Shown: positions 31,162 to 42,950 of the stretch, piece after piece
How positions within the stretch are numbered: the stretch's first letter is position 1
How the letters are laid out: each line of letters opens with the position of its first letter
NCBI GenBank assembly: GCA_002682825.1
Contig: NOKP01000030.1
Span: 195,924 to 259,923, forward strand
Source: Neonectria sp. B-13
Lineage: Eukaryota; Ascomycota; Sordariomycetes; Hypocreales; Nectriaceae
Direction: 5' to 3'
Length of the DNA: 64,000 nt
The notes under the pieces: generated by a model
Database searches by the model: none
The model's input: the letters and a program-made list of their open reading frames with translations, nothing else
What the model was told of the DNA's origin: nothing
Position numbers and translations under genes: made by a program

Positions 31162-32079
31162 CTACCATGGGTGAATTCTATCAATTGTTTCGTTAAAGAA
31201 CTTCTCTGAATGGTTTTGTTTAGTGGAGTTGTCAATCTATGACGGTGAATCTGTTAGAATAAATGCCATAAACATGTCATTGGGAAAGGGCGTACAATGT
31301 GAGCTGTGTTTATACTACTCTGTTCAAGAGTAATAGGAGCTTTTTCCAAGCCGAAAGTACGCGCACCCATATTACCCAAATCCGTCTGAACCAATCTACT
31401 CATGTGAGTTAGCCGATGGCCTTGCAGACTACAGTCAACCAGTCATTGAACTCACCCAGGATGAATACACAGTGTAATCAGCCAGTCGTTCTCCATACCC
31501 ATCTTGACCACCAAAACATTGGCCAGGGCCTTTGAACTGGCGTAGCTCGCATTTGGGTATGGATACTTGGGCATGTCGTTCAAGCTACCACCCGCGGCGC
31601 TGATGAACGTAAATCTAGCGGGATGAGAAGCCTTGCGAAGAAGAGGCAAAGTGGCTTTGTACAAAAGCATGACGGAGATGGCATTGACCATCAGCACTTC
31701 CTCATACTCCTCCAGAGGCATGTCCTCAATGGTGTTCATCTTGGCAATGCCAGCACTGGAGATGACGACGTCTATGTGATCAACTCCCTTGGATTGGATA
31801 TCTTTGACAGCATCGTAGGGGTCTGTCTTGGAAGAAGAGTCAATCTTCGTGATGATGACTTGGGTGTTTTGGCCCCTTGGAATGTCAAGAAGACCCTGAG
31901 AGCCATCAATGTCACGCACGGCAGCTATGAGAGTGTTGTTTGGCTGGGCGACATAGTGGTCAAACATGCCACGGCCGATGCCTGTGAATTATTTTGTTCA
32001 GCTAGCAAGTTTCTAAGCGGCGAAGTGATGAATTCATACCGCGATTGGCGCCAGTGATCAGATACGTCTTGCCTGACAT
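31162..32079 (-). CDS. Short-chain dehydrogenase/reductase, norsolorinic-acid-ketoreductase-like
   Basis: Exons 32079-32040, 31981-31456, 31395-31296 and 31236-31162 give 246 residues, right for the small SDR group. The NADP-binding TGANRGIG motif (residues 9-16) is split by intron 1. The segment VVISSAGIA replaces the usual NNAG. Catalytic Ser141 (FISAAGGS), Tyr160 and Lys164 (YASSK) are all present, followed by IHPGLVQTDLGNMGAR. The last short exon supplies the C-terminus IDNSTKQNHSEKFF..., matching the family's final strand; its donor gtacgc and a 59-bp intron fit. Probably reduces a ketone on a secondary-metabolite or xenobiotic substrate using NADPH. The substrate is not deducible, and no polyketide synthase lies in the window. 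Confidence 0.9.
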
Positions 32080-33068
32080 GGTACGAATTCCGATTCCTGG
32101 TTGTAGGTGATACAAACAATCTGATTCGTGATTACTCAAGAATCAGAATGAAAAGGAAGCTGTACAAACTAACTCCTCAGAACCTTGAATGAGTGAGTGA
32201 GAGGGCGATACTTAAAAGCGAAGGCAAGTCAAATTATTTGAGAATGAGAAGAAGAGGGACATATCCATTATCTTGGGGGCCTTTCTGTATTTATAAGCAT
32301 GATAGTATGACCCTTGTACGGAGCTACGGACTGGTACGGACGACTTCACTTACATGGAAACGTTACAATTCTAGGTAGTGTTGTGTTTGTAAGCAAAGGT
32401 TTCCTACTTATCCCCTTTTAGGCACATGCCATACCGTCGTAGGGGCCCCTAATTATCACCTTGGAGCTACTAGTGTGCATGTTTCAGAGGTCTGACTGGT
32501 GCAGGTAGGTTGCGAGGCTCCCTGAGGTCGTGCCACTAATGTAGTCTCTCGGAGTTTAGTCCGACAACGCCGTGACGAAGTGGAGTTGAGGACTGGTTTT
32601 TGGTCCGATGGAGAAGCTTTAGCCATGGTATCATGGCTGTGATCTCATCTTCCGGTGATTTTTGCGTCTTTGCCATTGAATTGGCAAGAATATACCCATC
32701 TAAAGCCCCAGCTTAGAACTGAGCCAAAAGTCATCCAACCCCTAAGTATCTCCAAAGTACAAAACTTTCTACGGACTTTCTAATCTATGAACTATTGAAG
32801 GTTCGTCTTATGACGGTGAACTGCTCCTCGACGCCTAGAAAGGACTGACTATAGAAGCTAATCGCCTAGCGAGAAACTGCGTGCAGGAACGGGCTCTCCA
32901 ATTTGGAGTCCTCGCACACCCAAACCCTCTTGACTCGTAGCCTACATGATGGGGCAGTCTCTCAATGGGAGATTTGCCCCAAGCTATTTAGTTGCGGGGC
33001 AACTCTCTGGCGGCAGCAGTTTTCAGAGTAGAAATGAAAGCGTGCGAAAATCATGCCCATGTTCATCA
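32080..33068. other. Intergenic, promoter of the short-chain reductase
   Basis: The stretch contains the upstream region of the reductase and the 3' flank of the Zn2Cys6 gene. No gene or repeat is supported. Confidence 0.4.
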
Positions 33069-34665
33069 TTATTGCTCAGGCCATTGTGCCCACAGCTTCA
33101 CCAATTCGAATTTGAAAGATGCTGCAACCGAAAAGGTTACCTCAACCTTGTCTAGAAGGTCGAGAATGCAAGCTTGCTGCCACAGCTGCCAAGACCGTGC
33201 TCCCGCGACTCGAAGCGGAAACAACAGAAGCACGGGTGAAACACTCGACCTCTCAAGAACGGTGTTGCATGTCTCGAGAATTGCCTGAACATGCATCTGG
33301 ATCTCATCTTCGGTTAGAGTTGCGACCAGAACCCCAAGGTCTTGCCAGTGCGTAATCTCGTAGTCGAAAACTCCTGAGAGGTAGATGCTAGTTGCTGCAA
33401 AGAAGATCCTAGCGAGCAGAATAAAGTCGTCTGTTTCGAGGCTTCCGTCCAACTTCATATTTCCTTGAAGTAGATGGGTGTTTTTGATGTTCCATGCTTC
33501 CAACGCCTCTCGTTGGCGAAATCCCTCCATGGAAACATCATGTGCCTCCATGAGGCGACCTTCGGGCGTTGATGGTTGCGACGCGTCAATAAAATCATTT
33601 GCGCTGCGATACATTAGTAACACTCGTACAAATCTGTAGTGGGGAATATTTACCGAACGCGAAGTGAAGAGCAAGACACAATAATGTCCAGGAGTTCTCC
33701 CAAAGGGTGCATTTCCGTCTCGACGTGGTCTGTTTGCAGCTTGCTGGAAAGGGCCTTCCACTCCGATTGAGCGAGAAAAGTGGGCTCGTTGAAAATAATA
33801 GCCCTGCAAACCTCAAATATTTTGACCTCGATAAAGAATCTCTTGCCGAAACTGGCCTGGCATGCCAAAGGTCCGCTGGCAATCAGGGCCTTTGAGGTTC
33901 CGTGGACGATGTGCTGTATCCAGCCCTGCCCAGAGGAGTCGCTCATGAGCTGCATGGAGGTTAGCGGCCTGACTTCCGAAGTCATATTTCCAGTCAACTG
34001 ACCTCAAAGAGCCCTAGCAACAGAGTCGTCCATAGCACATTGAGCTGAAGTTGTGGCTTATGGGTGTGATGTTCAAGTGCATCCCGGAGACCAACTACCG
34101 AGTTCATGTAAGAGCTCAGGGCGAACTGATAGCTTTCGTTTTGTGACGGCCCATCAGAAGATCGTAGTTTGACGGCCTCCATGGCACCGAGTGACAGAAC
34201 GGCATTCTTGAGGTACCCTCCGGAAGTGGAGCGCTGCATGAGCTCCTGGATATCCACGGAGGATTTCCCTTGACAGCTGAAGTTGTTCTTGCGCAGGAAG
34301 ACATCGAAGTAGTAGAAGTAAAAGAGAGCAGGGTCGGAGCGGGGTGTTTTGGTCAGCTGGAGGCGGCCAGTTTGTCTCGTCTGAACTGTCGTTACATAGC
34401 TCGCAACGGTTTTCTGCTTCCCCTTGTCGATCAAGATGGGCACGTTGCCGGTCTTTTGACGAGGGTAGCTGCAGAATGCACCCCGTTTCTCACAGTTGCT
34501 GCATGGAAGAGAGCCAGAACACTGCGGAAGGCACACGTCGGTCAGTCGGGATGTCTTAGTTGATTCGAGCCAGGGGATGGATGTGGGTCAGACCTTCAGG
34601 TGGCTGGTCGAGCAAAGGCCGCAGCGAAACCGCTTTTTGCGATGGTCAAAGGGCCCGACAGGCAT
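33069..34665 (-). CDS. Zn2Cys6 fungal-type transcription factor
   Basis: Exons 34665-34594, 34521-34003, 33949-33654 and 33603-33069 give 473 residues. The cluster is C15-x2-C18-x6-C25-x5-C31-x2-C34-x6-C41 (FRCGLCSTSHLK, then CSGSLPCSNCEKRGAFC). The first intron lies inside it and splicing is needed to supply Cys25. The remainder, including FYFYYFDVFLRKNNF, YQFALSSYMNSVVGLRDAL and LLGLFELMSDSSGQGWIQHI, matches the helical fungal-specific TF domain of the short Zn2Cys6 regulators. Three further introns have GT-AG ends and keep frame. It is divergent from the PAF-acetylhydrolase-like gene and co-directional with the short-chain reductase, so it may control either (inference). Confidence 0.9.
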
Positions 34666-35262
34666 GTCTACAGATTATCCGACGTCTCTTGTCGTCATTG
34701 AGAGGAATGGGATGATTCCACGACGGAATTTCGAGAGAAGGGTTGGAGGCTGAGTCGGGCTTAAGCTCGAAACGGCATCGATAGGACGAAATTAAGCTGC
34801 GAAGCTGACCAAACCCAAAGAGGAAATATTCGAGCGACGCTAGCGTTAGTGCGCTGGATCTGGCCAATGCCGTGACCTTGCACGTCAGGGTAACGGGGCG
34901 TCAGTATTACCATCTGTCAGCTTCCACTTCAGCTCTTCATCAACCAGGACGTGAGCCCACAACCTCTCGACACAGACCACGGAGCCAAATGACCCGGGCC
35001 CGTGGCTCCAAGGCGTCTCGCTCGATGGCATCCAGATTCGGAATGGTGTGCCGTCGTCATCTTCCGCCTTGTGCAGATCGTGATGGACTTTGTGGAGTTG
35101 AATATGTTCAAGTGCCGCGCCTTCAACATCGAAGCCGAACATGTTTGACTATATAACCAGGCTCAAGAGAACCAAGATGTATTTGAATAAAACCACAGAT
35201 CGCATCACTCCTCTCAAGTAACCACTCTACATCCCCATCAACACCTTCTTACTTCAATCACA
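34666..35262. promoter_or_regulatory. Divergent promoter region, Zn2Cys6 regulator / secreted hydrolase
   Basis: A 597-bp region between two divergent start codons. It contains the TATA box of the hydrolase. A minus-strand frame of 85 codons (34885-35142) is open and protein-like but unrecognised; I do not call it a gene. Confidence 0.4.
35150..35156 (+). promoter_or_regulatory. TATA box of the secreted hydrolase
   Basis: TATATAA lies 107 bp upstream of the start at 35263 and is followed by a C/T- and A-rich leader. Confidence 0.5.
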
Positions 35263-36483
35263 ATGCGCTCCTTCACTATCTTCCTCTCCCTGATGGCTGG
35301 CGTGGGCGCCCTTTCGCTCCCCGACGCCAGCGGCCCATACCCCGTCGCAATGCGAGTCCAGCCCATGACCGACAAGAGCCGGATTGATCCATACTCTCCC
35401 AAGGGAAATAAACACAAAAGACAGGTTCTCACCTCTCTGTTTTGGCCAATCGACGAGTCAAAGACCTGCACGACGAAGCAGGTCGCTTACATGCCTCCCG
35501 CTACGGCAGAGGTGTACGGCGCTCAGGCCAGCTCAATGGGTCTCAGCAACGACACGTTTTCTGCACTCACGCTTGGTGTCTGTGATATCTCGAGCCTCAA
35601 GGGATGCAACAGCCAGTCCAAAAGCCCCCGGTACCCCCTCGCCGTCTTCTCTCCCGGATCTGGAAACTCCCGACTTCTGTACGGTCTCATGGCCCGGTCG
35701 CTTGCGAGCCTGGGGTACGTCGTCATCACAGTCGACCACCCTTACGACGCCACGCTTGTCGAATTCCCGGACGGCACTATCATTGAGACCGCGGATATCC
35801 CAGAAGAGGGTGATGATCTTGTAAAGCTGACAAAGGTACGGATTCTCTACTTCGGTTCATGACCTCAACTAACCGAGATCCATTAGGTCCGAGCAGATGA
35901 CTTATCGTTTGTCGTCTCTCAACTCGAAAAGGCTTCCCCTCAATCTCCTCTCCTCAAAGGACTCCCTGGAAAGATCGACTTCGACAGAATCGTCGTATTC
36001 GGTCAATCGCTCGGTGGCTCCAGCGCCGCAGTAGCAATGCTCTCCGACTCGCGATTCCTCGGAGGCGCCAACCTGGACGGAAGATTTGTTGAGCCCGCTC
36101 TATCCAAAGGTCCAAAGAACCCCTTCCTTATTGTTGGCCGCCCGGATCACCGCGCCGAGGATGCGACCTGGGCCAAGTTCTGGAAGAATCTGCGCGGTCC
36201 CAAGGCGGAACTCGAGGTCGCGGGGGCAGTTCACGGGTCTTTCACTGACTTGCCGGTCATTATTGGCGTCCTTGGTCTTCCTGATGCGGCGAAATCTCAG
36301 CTGTCAGCTTTGATCGGTACCGTCGATGGAAAGAGGCTTAACAAGGTTTTGTCCAAGACACTGTCTTCTTTCTTCACTTATACCTTCAAGGGTACGCCTA
36401 AGCCGTTTCTTCACGCCGTCAAGACATTTTCCGAGTTGTCGGTCGTCGACAGCAAGCTTCCCAACAGGAAGAGCAGCAACTAA
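35263..36483 (+). CDS. Secreted alpha/beta hydrolase, PAF-acetylhydrolase-like
   Basis: Two exons, 35263-35835 and 35887-36483, give 389 residues. The signal peptide is MRSFTIFLSLMAGVGALS. The fold follows PAF-acetylhydrolase-like lipases: oxyanion segment AVFSPGSG, then SLASLGYVVITVDHPYDAT. The catalytic triad is visible as Ser232 in FGQSLGG, Asp255 in ANLDG and His307 in GAVHGSF. A KHKR dibasic stretch near residue 50 may be a propeptide processing site. The single 51-bp intron has GT-AG ends. Expected activity: hydrolysis of short or oxidised acyl esters outside the cell. The C-terminus is Lys-rich with no membrane anchor. Confidence 0.9.
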
Positions 36484-36954
36484 TGGCCTAGCTGCAACGG
36501 AGGAACTTCGTACACTCATATTTATCTTCATTTATAACCCTTTCCTGCTTTCACGTGGGTCAGAGTCGGGCAGAATTACGTAACTCATTTAGATTTAGAC
36601 TCTCATTTAGCTGACTTCTTTTATTGTATGCAAATGTGCTCAACTGCAAACGTGTTCTACCTGGCCGCGCGTTGCTTAATAATGTTCTTGAAGTGCCGTG
36701 CCACTTTCCGTAGATAGCCTATGATTTTCGGATAGTGAGTGGGTATGCCCCTTTCGTTGCATTATTAATCAGGACTGGCCATCTTTTGCAAACTCTTATT
36801 CAATACAACGTAGTGTCAAAGCATGACCATATATTGAGGGCGTTGACCACACCTACACCAACTTCTTCTCTTGTTCATCGCTTATTCCTTTCTTCCCTGT
36901 TCGTCCTCCATCTCAAAACACCCCAGCCACATAACGCAATCACCTCTTGCAAAT
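36484..36954. other. Intergenic, promoter of the SRPBCC gene
   Basis: About 470 bp with no supported gene. The last ~120 bases before 36955 are C/T-rich, as in fungal leaders. Confidence 0.4.
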
Positions 36955-37470
36955 ATGCCTTCCTCTATTATCTGGCCAACGAAATATCTCCCTGGGACGA
37001 CGGATAATTATGTTTCCAACGAGGTGATCGTCAAGGGCATCACGGCCGAACAGGTGTGGCCTTTTCTCGCCGACATAACAAAGTGGGAGTCTTACTACAA
37101 CAACGTCGGCCAAATTTCGCCGCCAAGTTCGGGCCCTGTACTTGAGAAGGACGACAAATTCAGCTTCTCGACTTTTGGATTTCCTCCTCTCCAATCCGAG
37201 GTTTTGGAGTCTGTCGCTCCCACTGCCACTTCACCGGGACGACTTGCATGGAGGGCATGGCAAGATGGTGACGAGAACACTGCGTTGGATGTCTATCACG
37301 CATGGATTGTGGAGGATCTGGAATGGGGCGTCGTTCGAATCTTGACGCAGGAGTCTCAAATCGGAAAACCCGCTGCGGGGCTGGCTACTACGAGACCGAA
37401 CCCAATGCTAAACGGGCATCAAGATTGGCTTGATGGATTGGTGAGAATCACCAAAGAGAAGAAGGCCTAA
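36955..37470 (+). CDS. SRPBCC (START-like / polyketide cyclase fold) protein
   Basis: Single exon, 171 residues. The start is set at MPSSIIWPTKYLPG because the upstream extension of the frame lies in a C/T-rich leader. Features of the small-molecule-binding SRPBCC fold are visible: VSNEVIVKGITAEQVWPFLADITKWESYY (first strand and helix), FSFSTFGFPPLQSEVLESV in the central strands, and a C-terminal helix QDWLDGLVRITKEKKA. No secretion signal. Such proteins bind hydrophobic ligands or act as cyclases; the ligand is unknown. Intact. Confidence 0.82.
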   Translation: MPSSIIWPTKYLPGTTDNYVSNEVIVKGITAEQVWPFLADITKWESYYNNVGQISPPSSGPVLEKDDKFSFSTFGFPPLQSEVLESVAPTATSPGRLAWRAWQDGDENTALDVYHAWIVEDLEWGVVRILTQESQIGKPAAGLATTRPNPMLNGHQDWLDGLVRITKEKKA

Positions 37471-38327
37471 AGAAAATATGCCTGTGTCGATAACTCCTTG
37501 GCCTGCCTTGCTTGCCCGTATAGGGTAACGACGAGACAATAACTCCCAACTTTACATGATCATCATCGAAGAAAATGCAAATCTTCGAGTGCTACAATTA
37601 TTTTCCTTTACATATTTGTACAGCGGTTGAATTTGGTGAAATGCACGTTCTAAAGATGGTGAAAGCTTGATGCATCTACGTCATTGGCAGAATTCTCATG
37701 ACGCACTTTCTCCATACGGACAGGCACAAGTGTTGGATTTGTGGGCCAATCCCGACCTCCCCTGAACAGGGTTCGTAGTCTATATCTCGATCTTGCTGAT
37801 GGACTGGGAAGGTGACAATAAGAAAAAGGGACAAATGACTGCAGACTCCGGCTTCGGGGCGGAAGTGGAATGACCGTGGCACCATGCCGGAGCCCCGGAC
37901 TTCGGGTGGCAATGAGGCGGTGGGTAAAGTCCTTAGGAGAGGCAACCGGTCCGGTCCGGCAATAAATTAAGAATTGAATTTGGGAGAAACAGCAAGGGAA
38001 ATAAGACGTATTTATCGCCCTATGGACCGAAATATAGACCGAAAGGGTGTCACGGTCAGACGACGACTGCTGTTCACCGGCGAGCAAGTCACAAGTCACG
38101 TGCGCTGCGATATTTTCTGAGTCATCGACCAGCACCCCGCCAAAGATCGGACCCCTCCAAAACCTTGGCGGGCAGTTTTGGGACACAATAATAACCCTAC
38201 AAACTCGCACTTTGAATCGCGGGGCAGACGAAGATCACGACCACGACCACGACCACGACCACGAGTACGACCGCATTCGGATCAACAGACCCCCAGATAC
38301 AACGACACATTCCAAATACCACCCAAC
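37471..38327. promoter_or_regulatory. Intergenic, promoter and 5' UTR of glutamyl-tRNA synthetase
   Basis: Holds the 3' flank of the SRPBCC gene and the upstream region of the synthetase gene, including a hexamer tandem repeat. A 186-codon minus-strand frame across it has no recognisable similarity and is not called. Confidence 0.4.
38237..38264 (+). repeat. Hexamer tandem repeat in the 5' UTR
   Basis: The unit cgacca (or cacgac) is repeated about four and a half times, 60-90 bp upstream of the synthetase start codon. It may be polymorphic between strains. Confidence 0.8.
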
Positions 38328-40259
38328 ATGGCCAGCTTCGACGCCGAGGCCCTGGCCCCCGTGCTCGCCACCGCCGACTTCAAGTCCATCGAGCCTCACC
38401 TCGCCCAGCTCGACAAGTTCCTGACGCTGCGCACCTACCTCGGCGGCTACAGTCTCAGCCCCGCCGACGAGCTGGTATGGACGGCCGTGCGCTCCAACAA
38501 GATCGCCGTTGGCCTCATCCGCAAGGGCAGCTTCCTCAATGCCGCTCGCTGGTTCAAGTACATCGAGGACGCCCACCCGGAGGTCAAGGAGAAGGCCGCC
38601 GGTCCCAAGAAGGCCAAGGGCGGTGCCAACTACAACATTGGCCTGTCTGACACGACCAATGGTGTCGTCACGCGTTTCCCTCCTGAGCCTTCGTAAGTGC
38701 AATTTCACGGAGTCGGTTGCATCTCCGCTAACCTTATACCCAACAGTGGCTACCTTCACATCGGTCACGCCAAGGCGGCCCTCCTCAACGACTACTTCGC
38801 CAAGCAGTCCCCCGACGGCAAACTCCTCGTTCGATTCGATGATACCAACCCTACAAAGGAGAAGCAGGAGTTTGAGGATTCGATCCTGCACGACCTGGAG
38901 CTGATGGACATCAAGTACGTCTCCGTCACCCACACCAGCGACTACTTCCAGGAGCTTTACGACATCGCCGAACAGATGATCAGCGACGGCAACGCCTACG
39001 CCGACGACACCAACCAGGAGATCCAAAGTGCCGACCGCAAGAACCGTCTCCCTAGCAAGTGTCGCGACCGTCCCGCCGAGGAGAGCTTGGCTATGTTCCG
39101 CGAGATGAAGGCGGGAACCGACCTCGGCCGCACGCACTGCATTCGAGCCCGCATTGCCTTTGACTCCAACAACGGCTCCATGCGAGACCCTGTCATCTAC
39201 CGATTCCCCAACTTCAAGGACAAGGAGCCTGCGCCTCACCACCGCACCGGCTGGACCTGGAACATCTACCCTACCTACGATTTTGCGTGCCCCGTCGTCG
39301 ACAGTCTCGAGGGCGTCACCCACGCGCTACGCACCACCGAGTATGCCGACCGAAACGAGCAGTACCACTGGTTCCTCGAGACCCTGAAGCTGCGCAAGGT
39401 GAACCTTTGGGAGTTTGCCCGCATCAACTTCATCCGAACTTTCCTCTCCAAGCGAAAGCTCACCAAGGTCGTCGAGACCGGCCGCGTCACTGGCTGGGAC
39501 GACCCCCGCCTGCCTACCGTCCGCGGCATCCTGCGCCGTGGCCTGACCGTCGCTGCTCTCCGCGAGTTCATGCTGAAGCAAGGGCCCAGCCGAAACATTG
39601 TCACCATGGACTGGACCACCATCTGGTCCATCAACAAGCGAGTGATTGACCCTATCGTGCCCCGATTTATGGCCGTCGAGAAGAAGGACGCTGTGGCCGT
39701 GACGGTTGTTGGAGGGCCCGAGGCATCGTACAAGGAGGAGCGACCCAAGCACGCCAAGAACCCCGATGTCGGCACCAAGCTGGTGACGTTCGGAAACAAG
39801 CTCATCATCGACCAGGCCGATGTTGCGTCGTTTGCCGACAACGAGGAGATTACGCTGATGAGCTGGGGCAACGCCATCGTGCGGGGCCTGGACAAGACGG
39901 CCAGCCCCATCAAGGAGCTCCAGCTGGAGCTGAACCTCAAGGGAGACTTCAAGACCACCGACAAGAAGATTACGTGGCTGTCATCGGACGAGGGCAACCT
40001 CATAGCGGCGGAGCTGTGGGACTTTGGCTACCTCATCACCAAGGACACCCTGGAGAAGGACGACGAGCTGGACGACTACCTGACGCCCGTCACGGCCACG
40101 ATGACCGAGGCGCTTTGCGACGCCAGCGTGGGTGAGCTGAAGCAGGGCGAGTTCCTCCAGCTCGAGCGTAAGGGCTACTTCCGCGTGGACAAGGCGCTCG
40201 GCAAAGGACCCGAGGGACGTGCGGTTCTCTTCAAGGTGCCGACGGGTGGTAACAAGTGA
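38328..40259 (+). CDS. GUS1: Cytosolic glutamyl-tRNA synthetase
   Basis: Charges tRNA-Glu with glutamate in the cytosol; class I synthetase, eukaryotic/archaeal GlxRS branch. Exons 38328-38692 and 38747-40259, 625 residues. An N-terminal GST-like domain (residues 1-95: SIEPHLAQLDKFLTLRTYL, VAVRSNK-type segment, FLNAARWFKYIE) is the usual docking module for the Arc1p/MetRS-type complex. The catalytic core starts with [22 protein letters not shown], in which the HIGH motif is at residues 126-129 and is preceded by the intron. The second signature is SKRKL at 356-360, standing for KMSKS as in eukaryotic GluRS. The anticodon-binding beta-barrels follow (VPRFMAVEKKDAVAV, ITLMSWGNAIV, FLQLERKGYFRVD). 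Strong codon bias (GC3-rich) fits a highly expressed housekeeping gene. Confidence 0.97.
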
Positions 40260-42344
40260 GGGCTAAATAGAGGATGGGTGGTCTGATGAGTTGACGATTG
40301 TCATGTTTGATAGAGTAGCGAAGATGAGTGAGGCAAAGGAACAGGGAAGAAAATAGAAACCGTACCCGTTTGCCCGCGTATTCTCTCGCTCGTCAATTGA
40401 CTGACTGTTGAGGTTCGTCTGAGCTCTGGTGCTACCAAAGTACCGATTCCTCCTGCGGGATACGAGGCGTCGGTGACAAGCGAAGAACGAACTTGGGACA
40501 AACTCGGGATAGATTTGGAAGGCTGGGAGGCTAGTTCAGGGTGGCATTGCCGGCGCTACCGAAATGGGCATCTCGTTTGCCTAATTTGGAGTCGCTGTCC
40601 GTTTTGTCCGACCGTGCTATACCTTGAGCCTGGAATACGGGGTCATGCAGACGACAGGCAGCGAGAGAGAGAGAGAATGCGGTCCAAAAGGCGGCCGCCA
40701 TTGCGACCGACAAAGAAGAGCCAAATCGCTGGATGATCGCCCTTGGCACCTGAGAGGGGAAATATGCATCGTGGACTTGGAGCGGATCGTCATCAATGGT
40801 TTGGTCGCTCTGTTGCTCTGTCAATCAATCGGTCGCTCCGTCAATCGATCCATGACTCTGTCGCACGTGTGGTGACCAGTGGCTGCTGGCACGATCACAC
40901 CGCCAAAATGCAACCTCAATGCACCCAGCTTAGCACTGTTTAGATGCCTCACTGCTACGCGAGCTATGGAATTAAAACTGGCATTGATGAGGCTGTTCGC
41001 CGTCAACACGAGGCATTCGGGGAAATGACACGGAGCGCGGGTCCACCCGGCGTTCTAGAAGGGACTCTGCGAAGAGCGACGTTCCATTTCGCCTGGCAAG
41101 GTCGCAAATGACGTCGCTTCGTCCGCCCTTACATCTAGCTCGAGGCAAGGGGAACGGAGGTTCAGTCTGTTCAGTTCTGTCGTCTAGCTTCAGCTCGGGC
41201 TAAGAATAGAAACATCCGCTTCCCGACTTCAATGCCCCGTATTGCCCTAGACACTTCACCCATTTGCCCCGGCTCAAACCGACTTAGCGGCGGCTTGTCC
41301 ATCGTTGGAGCGGTCAGCCAGGTCGATTGGGGTCTGGGCCTGGACCTGCCACCACGCCAGAATGAGAAAGTCGTTGGGGAATACGGACTAATGACTTGGT
41401 AAGGCGATGAGATGGAATGGTAATGCACTCGTTGCTTTGCTCGAATCGGGAGTCTCGTGATGAAAAACTAATAACGCGGTATTATATGCAGCCAGAGTCA
41501 ACACGATACTTCGGTACAGCCAGCATTAGGCCTGCATTGAAGCTCATGCACTGATAGCCAGATAGTCAAAATAGCCAGATAGCTAGAATAGCTAGAACAG
41601 CTCAATGCTTATTCCACTGTCACCGTTACCGCTACGCATTGTACCCGTCTTGCTACCCTACTGTTCAATACGGCTCACGCCCCATTATCCCATCTGTACG
41701 AAGTAGCTTAACTAAACCGTCCGAGCTGAACTGAACACGGCAGTACTACCGTGACTTTTACCCACTGAATCTGCGGGGTTGACTTGGGGTTCCCGACTTG
41801 GCTTTCTCGGCAAAGGCACCCGACCTAGCGTGAGCAGTGGGAATACGAGGCCCACGGGGGCTGCTGACTTGATGGTTTGGCATGCCGTAGTAATCGGATG
41901 GTGCTTTTTCTCTCTGGTCGAAGCCAAATCTGGCGCAAATATTGGCACGCCTTGACTCCTTCCAGCTTACGGCAACTGCAGCCTTTTTAGCCTGGAAGTC
42001 CCGTGGCCGCCAAAAAGTGCCATCGTCGCCAACCTGTTCGTAGCGATGGTCCGTCCGGAGCCGCCGGCGCTGACTGGCCAAAGGGCCGGGGGCGTCCCGC
42101 ATAGATCGACTGATGCAGTGGAGGAATACGAGATCCGGCAATTCATCGATCCCCTCGTGTTGCTATACACAGAGACAGTAGAGAGGTAGAGAGACAGAGC
42201 TGTTGTCACGGCGGGCTGGCAAGTGGAGACCGGGGCGTTACGGGGCCAGGTCGGTCCATGCCGTGAGTCCGAGACGAGACCCCGTAGGGTCGTCATTGCC
42301 ATCACGATCTAAATGGATACCCGACCTGTTGACGCTTCAAAGGG
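40260..42344. other. Long intergenic region between GUS1 and a secreted protein gene
   Basis: About 2.1 kb without a supported gene. It contains a short GA microsatellite at 40663-40677 and a run of related words (atagccagatag, atagctagaa) at about 41555-41600. Composition is ordinary elsewhere. The right end is the promoter of the gene at 42486. Confidence 0.45.
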
Positions 42345-42352
42345 TATATATA
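42345..42352 (+). promoter_or_regulatory. TATA box of the small secreted protein gene
   Basis: TATATATA lies 134 bp upstream of the start at 42486 and is followed by a long C/T- and CA-rich leader, the pattern of strongly expressed fungal genes. Confidence 0.55.
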
Positions 42353-42485
42353 GAGTAGTTGTGTTCCCTTCCCATCGGTCTCTTCTTTCATCATCACACT
42401 CATCCTCACACTCACACAACTTCTCATCTACACTCCTCAACAAACACAACCTTTCCTCTCTCCACCACCAACAACAACCGCCAAC

Positions 42486-42950
42486 ATGCAGTTCTCCGCC
42501 GCCTTCCTCGCCGCCATCCTCTCGGCCACCACCCTCGCGGCTCCCGCCCCCGCCGAGAAGGCCGTCTCCATGATGGCCGCCACTCCCCAATGGGCCATCC
42601 AGGGCCTCAACCGCAAGTGCGACACCGCCGACAAGACTTGCACCTGGAACTTCGCCGTCAAGACCGGCACCGGCGCCGCCACCGCCTGCAAGTACGTCGT
42701 CAAGAGCACCGCGTCCACCCCCAAGGCCTCGCGCTCCAACGGCGGCCCCAGCAAGTGCGGCGACTACACCATCACCTCGGGCTGGAGCGGCCAGTTCGGC
42801 GCCGGCAACGGCTTCACCACCCTGTCCGTCGTCAGCAACAGCAAGAAGCAGATTGTCTGGCCCGCCTACACCGACAAGCAGCTCGCCGGCGGCAAGACTG
42901 TCAAGCCCGACCAGGCCTACGCTCCCGCTTCTCTCCCTAAAGCACTTTAA
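42486..42950 (+). CDS. Conserved small secreted protein of filamentous ascomycetes
   Basis: Single exon, 154 residues. Signal peptide MQFSAAFLAAILSATTLA with a likely cut before APAPAEKA. The mature part has four cysteines (RKCDTADKTCTWNF, ACKYVVKS, SKCGDYTI), which could form two disulphides, and a conserved core YTITSGWSGQFGAGNGFTTLSVV followed by IVWPAYTDKQLAGG. The pattern of alternating short strands suggests a compact beta-rich extracellular protein. I recognise the type as a widespread small secreted protein of Sordariomycetes without assigned activity. Codon use is strongly GC3-biased, which with the strong TATA and CA-rich leader implies high expression. Confidence 0.85.
   Translation: MQFSAAFLAAILSATTLAAPAPAEKAVSMMAATPQWAIQGLNRKCDTADKTCTWNFAVKTGTGAATACKYVVKSTASTPKASRSNGGPSKCGDYTITSGWSGQFGAGNGFTTLSVVSNSKKQIVWPAYTDKQLAGGKTVKPDQAYAPASLPKAL

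Noticed and set aside
34885..35142. 85-codon minus-strand frame between regulator and hydrolase
   Set aside because: The composition is protein-like, but no family is recognised and it occupies the shared promoter; not enough to call a gene.
31162..36483. Secondary-metabolite gene cluster
   Set aside because: No polyketide synthase, non-ribosomal peptide synthetase, terpene cyclase or P450 is present in the window.
37650..38210. 186-codon minus-strand frame upstream of the synthetase gene
   Set aside because: No recognisable similarity and a composition like translated non-coding DNA; it overlaps the synthetase promoter.
38235..39323. 362-codon open frame on the minus strand
   Set aside because: It is antisense to the glutamyl-tRNA synthetase gene and arises from that gene's strong GC3 codon bias; its translation is low-complexity Val/Gly/Leu-rich.
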